Source: Gonatopus flavifemur (Eukaryota > Arthropoda > Insecta > Hymenoptera > Dryinidae). From it: a stretch of DNA of 64,000 bases. The stretch covers positions 69,494,001-69,558,000 of the forward strand of contig JAFFJZ010000001.1 in NCBI GenBank assembly GCA_018340375.1. Reading direction: 5' to 3'. This document shows, in pieces, positions 48,501-57,500 of this stretch; position 1 is the first letter of the stretch, and the number at the start of each line of letters is the position of its first letter. The notes beneath the pieces are model-generated. The model had not been told where the DNA came from. It worked only from the letters and a program-made list of their open reading frames with translations, and did no database searches. The position numbers were made by a program, and so were the translations under genes.

Positions 48501-51500
48501 ATATTGCTCGAAAAACAATGAAGAATTACCAATACTTAACAAATCATAAAAACGAATATGAAGTTTCCAAAACTCGAGCATGAAATTTTACAAAGTAAAT
48601 AACAAAATTTTGGAATCTTATTTTCAAATGACAGAATTTTGTTATTCACTTTGTAAAATTCCATTCGCGACTTTTGGAAACTTCATATTTGTTTTTATGA
48701 TTTATTAAGCATTGATAATTTTTCATTGTTTTTCGAGCAATATTCAAGAGAAATCTGAACTGTTTTATGTTTATTACGAACTTAAAAAAAATTCTTAGAT
48801 TTCAAGAAATATTCTCCAATTTTCAATTAAAGATTACTATCCTTTCGAGCTGCATTTTTCCCGTGCACGATGAGGAGACAAAATCCATCAACAGTGTGAA
48901 GAAAAACTCCCCACATTTTTTACAGTCCAGTTTGTATCGAGCGAATACTGCCTTAACAGCAAAATGTGTCCCTGGGACATTTTTTGAACGTTCAGAAAAC
49001 CTCCTCTACGTTTTATAAACGTTCATTAAACGTCCCGGTGGCACGTTGTGCTGTCTGGGTGGACTATTCGTTAATATCTACGTGGGGGCCGTTAGAAAAA
49101 TTTTCCCCGTCCATACAAAATTTCCTTATTCTTTTCCAAATGTTTTTCTCAAAACATGGAAAATACGATGGAAATTTTGCAAGTTTATGGAAATGCATGA
49201 GGAAAACTTTCTCACTGGGGATTAAGCTATATTTAAATATGCTGCATTTGAGCACACATATCTTTTTTTTTTCAACGCAGGTGATTTTGGTTCCATGTGG
49301 ACAATTTGATAACATACCGATGCACTTACACACAAAGAAAATCTCAACGGGAAGAGCGTGGAACTCCTCTGTGTATTAGCAAAGTCAACTTGTACTTTAG
49401 ATGCACAAAATTATACTTCGAAAGCATGGATTTATGCATTCGATTCAAGTTTATGGTACTTGTACGACACAGAACAGCTTTTCGCTTCAAGAATTTTGCG
49501 CATTCATGCTATTTTAGTTGGGATTTTTTCTTCAGTGTATGATAAGATGCAGAATATAACGACGATTTCAACAGCGTTTTGTATTGTCGAATGTATATTC
49601 GTATCGTGAACTGTGCTAGTCTTCGTAATGTTGTTATACTATTAACATTCTTTTAATTTCATTTGAAATCCAAAATAATAGTAATAAATAATTTCACTAG
49701 TCGATGTGACTATGGAAAAACAGTGATTTCGAGATTATACTGTCCATAATTATAAATTTCATCATAGTGAATGTAAATTATAAATATTTAGGTTTCAGTC
49801 ATCTAATTATTTGATTTCCTTGTAATAGAAAATTCTGAAATTTAATAAAAAGACTTTATTAAGTTCACACCCCGTACAGCACCGGACATTTCTACGTTGC
49901 CTGTACGTTGCCTCCACGTGGAATCTTCATTCATCCACATTCTATCCACGTAGAGTCCACGGAGATGCAACGTAGAAATCGGTGGATGTGCTGTTCGAAT
50001 GACATGTTTCAAAAAAATATTTCTGAAAGATCGCAGGAATGTTTTATGTTCCATAAACGTTCCTGAGATGTTTCCTTGAAACATTTAATTCGAAAAGTTA
50101 CATTATAGTAGGATATTAGCAGTGTCTGGGATGTTCCAAAAAAGTTTTGTCACATTTTGTCCAGTACACTGTAAAAAATAATCGAAATTTTCTTGCGTAC
50201 ATCAACCGGAAAATTCCAATCACTGATTAGGAAATCAATTTCCGGTACATTTATATGAAATTTCCCATACATTCATCTGAAAATTCTAAACTTTATGGGA
50301 TTTTTCCCAACATTTCACAGTAAATTTCTGGACAAGTTGGGGAAATTCCTAACGCATGCATGTGTTGATTACCTCACATAAATATATAGAAATTTTCCCA
50401 TAAAATTTTTTACAGTGGAGGCAGAGATACAAATTTGAAAAAATTCGCTTCCATGTTTTTATCATAAATTTCTCTAACTTTTAATAAAAAGTCAAGGCCT
50501 CGAACAGTATAATGAAATCGAAATAACGGAGATAATTTTGGGAATCGATTTTTGTGCTATTTGAATTATTCCGTGAATATCGGACTTTTTGTTTCCTTAC
50601 CATAATGAAAAGCGGCGCGACGAATTTCCAACAAATTCGCCAGTATATGCCAGGAGAGAAACCAATCATATCTTTGATATCGGCGCAAAATCGATCGGTT
50701 CCATAAATCCACGTGACTGCAATGGTTTCCGCCAGTACAGCAAATAATATCGAATATCCTGCTGCGTATCGATCAAGAAGATGGAAAAAGTAGAAACCAC
50801 CCTACGTAAATGCATATTGATAATTCTTTTTATTATGTTATCATTTTGGATCCCACAAACGGAAATAAATCAATAAATTCACTGTGACAGCAACTAACTT
50901 TTTTCCTTGCTAAAGCTAAAATAATTCCATTTATAGCTATAGCTACAGTTATTAGCTGTGACCGCACAATTTCACTGGTTGATATTTGGATAGCGAAACA
51001 ATTTAGCTGGGAAAATCTTGCTGTGACAGCTACATTTCTTGCTGTTGATGCTGATGAAACAACTGTAACATCTAAGAGATGGCTCCTGTAGGTAGCTAAT
51101 TTGTAACTATCCGAATATCATTGAATTCTCATTTCTTTCCGTGTGCGCTCTCATGAGTTTGTTTTCCGATTGTCAGTAATTAAAATTTCAATGTTGGATT
51201 TTGTTTTCAATCGGAGCAAAATAGCTCGAGTTTCTAATAAAAATCTTTTTCCAAATCTTTCACAAAAATATTTTCATTTAAGATTTGTTTTAGAATATTT
51301 TCCAAAATTTCGCTATATGGGAAACAGAAAATGGATAAATTTATTATGTGAAATGGCAAGGCATATTTTGTCAGATAATTCACATTATGAGACAAAAATA
51401 CATTTCTCTCTCATGACGTGAATTATTTGACAATATATTTTGTAAAAATTTGTCATCGTATATAAATGGTAAATTTTCCCATTTTCTTTTTTCCGTGTGA

Positions 51501-54500
51501 AGTGAAACATTTTTCCAATCGAATGATTTTTTCTGCCGATTGTCTTCGAATTTTTCCATATAATAATATTATTCCCGTCGATTCATGACAAAGTTATTAG
51601 CTCTTTTAGCATACGAAAAAAAGGTTTTCGTAGTGAAAAAATCTAATCATACCGATGAGATATTATTTGATTTTACCTGAGCACAAGAAGCAAGTCCGAC
51701 AACGAAGTATAATGTAAATAAACAGGCCACAAAGATTTCACGGTTATTTCCAATCAATGGATATTCGTCACTCAAGGCGGTTATTATCGCTTCAGAACCA
51801 CCAAACTACGAACAAAAAGAAATATAGTTACGATATATTCTCCAATAGACTGACACAAAGTATCTTAACCTTCAGAGAACGGGAAGCTTCGACAATTTCT
51901 TCACAATTTTTTTCTTACTCAAAACAGCAAATGACTCCTGAAAAAAAACATGAGAAAGGTTGTTTCCCAGGGTGTTCTCTGTTGGGACCAGTTCCGTCCG
52001 CTAAAGGTTAAAAGTAAATTTAGAGAAAAATCTGGTTCGCATAACCAGGTGACATGGTTATTATTGGCTTTAACCAGTTTTACGTGATTTTGTCTTGTTT
52101 TTCTGGTTGTTATCATAACCAGATTTCAAGTCGCTGCAACCATAAGTCCTCAACCTTGCAAGGATGATTTCTGTGATCACGTCGCTTCTTTCTCAGTGTA
52201 TGACACGGTTCCAAACCCCATACTTTATGAAAAGACTTCTGCCATATCTTTCCCAATTGAATCTAATCTCTTCGCAAGCTTAACACTAAACTTCCAGCTA
52301 GATTTTTCCGAGATCGTTGTCATACTTTGCTCTAATATAGGCGTCCCTTGTTATACGCGGTTTCGTTATAAGCGGTTTCGTTATACGCGGATTACCCTCA
52401 TACGCGGATTGTGAATTGCGCCGGTCCCTCGTTATACGCGGAAACAGTCACCTTTATACGCGGTTTCATCTGGTGCAACATTCAGTTAGATTGTTTTTTT
52501 TTAAGGTGACAGGCCCCATTAATGAACACCTTAACCCCCATTAGCGAACAATCATTTATCTATTATATCTTTCCTATGGCATATCATTCTGAATTTATTT
52601 ACATAACAGCGGTTGATTTAGTATCCAGTCAGTCATGCTTGGATGAAATTAAAGCACTAAATGAAAAGTACTATGAATTAAAAACCAAAACGTTCATTAA
52701 AGGGGTCGCGTTCGTAAATGGGGTCATCTACCTTATCATTATTTATAACCTTCTTTTGAAACTTTTTACATTATTTTGATACTCGTTGGTTTTTTTAATT
52801 TTTGAATCCAAATATGGCTCCACCAAAAAAAAAAAAATACAAAATCTTGTACAAGCTTTGCAATGCATTATGATCCAATAATGAGAAAGCAATGCATTAT
52901 GATCCAATAATGGTCCGAAGTTTACATTCCAAACGTTTGTGTGATTCAGCACTACAACAACTGCTACATTTAACAACTGTAACATTTTTTTCATTTTTGG
53001 AGTCATTACAGAATATTTTTCAACCAATTTTTGAGTTCGTGGAACGTAACCCCCTATTTCCTATAAGAGCGAAGTCTCGTTATACGCGGTGCTTTTCTAG
53101 AACTTAACTACCGCGTATAACGAGGGACGCCTGTACTTATAATTTTATTTTTTTTTTAATAGTGATAACGGGCCTGGCACTGCACAATAGTTTCCCACCT
53201 CTCTGACATTCCTTGAGAATATCTAGCATCTGCGGATAAAACGTTGAAGGCTTGAATAAAATTATTTTCTACTGCTTGTTCCGAATACGAACTATGACCA
53301 CTTATTTATGTATCGCCCGGGATATAGTGCACGGCCTTCATATTTAAGATTGTCTTGAAATCTAAGCTGAATGTAAGTTAATTGCAATTAAATTTGACGC
53401 GGCACCTGCTTTCGCGATAAAACGTCGGGCTGAATATGCCCGCGTGGAAATCAATCCTGGGCATCCTAAGGTAGAGCTTGGCCCCGTAGGGGTATATCTT
53501 AGGCATCCAATACAAGGTTGCCTACCCACAGCCCATGTGGGCCCCAGTTGGGGTTACCGGTATATGCCTGGAATATTTCAATCCAGATATGCCCACCCAC
53601 AGTTCGTATAGGCCACGAGTTGGCTATCATTGTTCTGCCTGGATATTTGATACTATTATGGGGCCTAGATTGAAAAGCCTAACATTCCGAGTTGAGGCCA
53701 CTGCTCAAGTAGGGATTATAAACCTCACCCAGGTGTGAACCCAGGAGAAATTTCCACACGGGTAGATGCATCTCACTGAAAAACTTGATTGAAATTCAGT
53801 CTTTTCTATTGTGTCGGAATTTGTTTTCGGTGTTTACTTTCAGTTGCACGGAAAAAAAAGAATAGTTGCAGCAACTACTTAAATAGTCGATTTTCGACCA
53901 TCTACTTGAGTAGTTGCTGCAGCTACTTAGTAGTCAGGACAAGTAACACGTTAGCTGTCTCAACTAATTCAAAATACCTCAGGTATTTACGTTAGTTAGT
54001 GCAATTATCGAGTTATTTGTCCTGACTACTAAGTAGCTGCAGCAACTACTTAAGTAGATGGTCGAAAATCGACTATTTAAGAAGTTGCTGCAACTATTTC
54101 TTTTTATCCGTGTGAATAGGGCTAGTTTTGGCTGCATCTTGAAATGAGCTAATGATCAGACTGAAAGTAAGGTTAACATAAACCTACAGACAATGATTAC
54201 AGGCGTTTCAATGGATCACCGATGGCCCTACGATGTCGATGAAGAGCCGTTACTGGCCCTCTGAAACTCCTGCTTCCTTGTTTGTTGGGGACATAAGGGT
54301 TAAAAGTCTCGACTCAGTGTCTCAAGTTGTGTATTAAAAAGGAAAAACAAAAGAACAAACGCAACATACCGAACTATCCAATCCCAGGGTTAGTAGCATC
54401 ATGAAAAATATGAGGGCCCAAAATGTTGAACCTGGCATCGTAGCAATGGCTGCTGGATATACAATAAAAACTAAACCTGGTCCTTCCGTGGCCACCTCTT

Positions 54501-57500
54501 GAATCGATTTACCACTCGCGTGTGCCATATAACCAAGGACTGAGAATATCACGAAACCAGCCACGAATGATGTTGCGCTGTTGATGAAGCTTGTTAATAT
54601 AGCGTCTCTGAAAGGATAATATGTTATTTGATTAATATTGGCTGTCTTACCTATAGTCCCTAGTGAAAATAGGAGCATAAGAAGGGTATGAAGCGACGCG
54701 GGAGAGTAAATGAAACAGTATCCAAGCGCGAAAGAAGCGGAAATTGAAACATTTTTACGCTCCAATTGTTTCAAAATTCACTTCCGGCGAGCGGAAATTT
54801 TCACCAGGGATATTATAACCTCAATTTGGGTCTGAAAGCAATCCTATTGTTATTACCGCCATATATTTCTTTTCAGTGTAACTATACTCATATTTACTTA
54901 AGGCAACTGAATCTCCTTATTTGAAATTGTATTTCACTAGAATTTTTAGTCACGACAACTAAACAGGTTTTTCTCAGTGCATATAGTCCCAAATCTATTC
55001 CTCTAGTTCTTTCAGAAGTGGAGAATAAAATCTGAAATAATTGATTGATGCACGTTTTCATGATCTAAAGCACATGCATGCACTAATTATTTCTGATTTT
55101 ATTCGATCACTTTCGAAAAAACTGAGAGAAGAGGTTTAGGACTGCTGAGGACTCAGGAATGTCCTTAAATGAATCACTAATCCAAATATTCTTTCTTAAT
55201 TCATATTAATTCGCGCAGACGCGACTTCAAGCGTAGGCCTGCAAAGTTTTGGCCTAGTGCAGCAATTTTGTGTACATACACAGAGTGTTTCGGAATGACC
55301 TTCGGTTATGTCAAGAGTTGATCCCTGAAGCAACACTAAAGTACTTTTTCCTGTAATAAAACGCTGTGGAATGCTTAGTGGACTTCAACTGATACAGTGA
55401 AAGCCACATGAGAATGCATATTTACCCTGGTGAAAAAAAAACGGATAGAAAACCGGAAGGCAACCGGATAATGATCCGAATGATAACTCGAATCAAATCC
55501 GGATGGAACCTTCCGGGCTTCAATCCGAATGTATCCGGGTCCCAATACGGATTTTGCGGTGATTCTTCATTTGGTTCCATCCGGATCTTATCCGGGTTTT
55601 TGAAATAGGGTAAATGGGGGAGAGGGATGATGCACTTTCCCGCTTCTCCACAGCATAAAATCATGTGAAAAAATTGTCCACGCCTGCTCACGCCCGATCA
55701 CGGCTGATGAGTAAAGCCTAATCAGGCGTGATCAGGCCTTAATTTTGTACCTACGTAATGAGGACTGATCCTGCCCAATTACGCCCAATCAAAAATTCAT
55801 ACATAATCAATAAGTTTTCCGTAAGGAATGAAACTGTAACAATGTTATCAAATACTAATCCATTGTCAATTATTTCTACTTATTGTGCGTATGCAGCACC
55901 CATTGATTAGTTTCCAGTTTTCAGGCATGATCATGCGTGATCAGGCGTACGCGCCTGCGTTTGTGGCCGATTTAGCATGATGAAGCTAATCAACACACAT
56001 TCAATTTGTATGAATATTCCTCCGTCGGTGGGATTTTACACGATCACGGGCGAGAATGGTTTATCTGACATGATCGTTGGCCGTTGAGCTTGATTATAGG
56101 TTTCCACGTGGATACAAAATTGAAGCCTTTGAAGTGATGACAAAGCTAAAAAATGAATGACCAGGTCTAATCAGGCTCCGTGCAGTCAGTATTGAGCACG
56201 AAGAATTGTGCCGAAAAATCTCCATGATTAGGCCTGAACGATTTTTTCACGGGATAACACATCAAACCTCGTTCACGCAAGAAAAATATGAAGATTCAAT
56301 TACAATCTTTAAATTTTCCTTCAGTAAATGAAGTTTCATGTATTATTCCGTGCTGTAGTGGAGCAAGAAAATGCGTCATCTCACCCTGATTTACTTTAGA
56401 TATTTTTTGAAATCCTACACGGAGAAAAAAGATCATGGAATGATCGCTAGAAAAGATAGTAAACTGGTGACAACTACGAATTTCTGTGCACAGTCGCTAA
56501 CAGGGACGAGTAATGGTTCCTATTTTGGTATACTATATTGTATTTTAATATACCAAAATAGGAACCATTACTCGTCCCTGTTAGCGACTGTGCACAGAAA
56601 TTCGTAGTTGTCACCAGTTTACTATCTTTTCTAGCGATCATTCCATGATCTTTTTTCTCCGTGTAAATGGAACCCAAACGGAAAACCGAATGAGTTTTAT
56701 TCAAATTTTATTTGGGATTGCGAAAAATATCTAGTATTGAAAACCGAATGAAGAATCACCGCAAAATCTGTATACGAACCCAGATACACCCGGTTGAAGT
56801 CCCGGAAAGTCCTATCCGGTTTTGTTCACCAGGTTACCGAACGTTAGAACGGATGATGTACTTGCCATTTGATTTTATTGATAATTTGAAAACTAAGACA
56901 TTTCCTAATATCCCACCACAGGACAAAGTTTCTTAATTTTGCGTAAAGAATCACACCTGAAAATTTCGAAGTGTATTCTAGCATCCCGTATATAATACAT
57001 ACATTACATTAACAATCATAATATTAAAAGGACATGGGATCGGGTTAAATCATAAGTGCAATGTAAATAAAATCCGCTACTGAGCTCGTATTATGATTGA
57101 AGCTTGGGGTTGTTCCTTTACAAAATATCCCTGTCCTATACAAAATGGAATTCAAGATTTTTGAAGTAGTAAATATTTGCGTACAGTTCTGTGATTCTTG
57201 ATCATTTCGATTTCCCGATAAAAATGAAAATATTCATGTATTCCCAGACAGCACACAAGTCCCTTTTAAATTCGCAGAGAATTCAGGGCAAAGAATACCT
57301 ATGGAATTCATTTTTATGAATTCGTAACGTATTCTAAAGGAACTTATAGAGTATCAAAGGAATTCCCAAAGAGGTCTTGATGAATACATGTAGGAGTTCT
57401 TGATACGCATTTGAAGGATGCATGAAGTATTCATAAAGACCACCCGTTATGTCATTAAATATGAATCCTTAGGGTAGTTCAAAATGTAGTCTTGTTTCGC

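Larger units (their letters stand above)
55425..56834. mobile_element. CCC...GGG element, CCGGAT words, with nested repeats, TA duplication
   Basis: CCCTGGTGAAAAAAAAACGG ... TATCCGGTTTTGTTCACCAGG; TA on both sides; ATCCGGAT and CCGGGT words near each end. The middle holds a GGCxTGATCA-word stretch (55680-56250) and the perfect palindrome at 56418. In a SerT intron. Confidence 0.6.

Noticed and set aside
48966..49379. 137-codon plus-strand ORF
   Set aside because: Begins in a CCCAGACAGCAC-type unit inside a SerT intron and has no family features.
52522..52779. ORF in the pogo-like element as transposase
   Set aside because: No helix-turn-helix or DDE motif is visible; only the short basic start at 52814 resembles a transposase.
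56371..56704. Two opposite-strand ORFs encoding nearly the same peptide
   Set aside because: Direct consequence of the perfect palindrome; not a gene pair.
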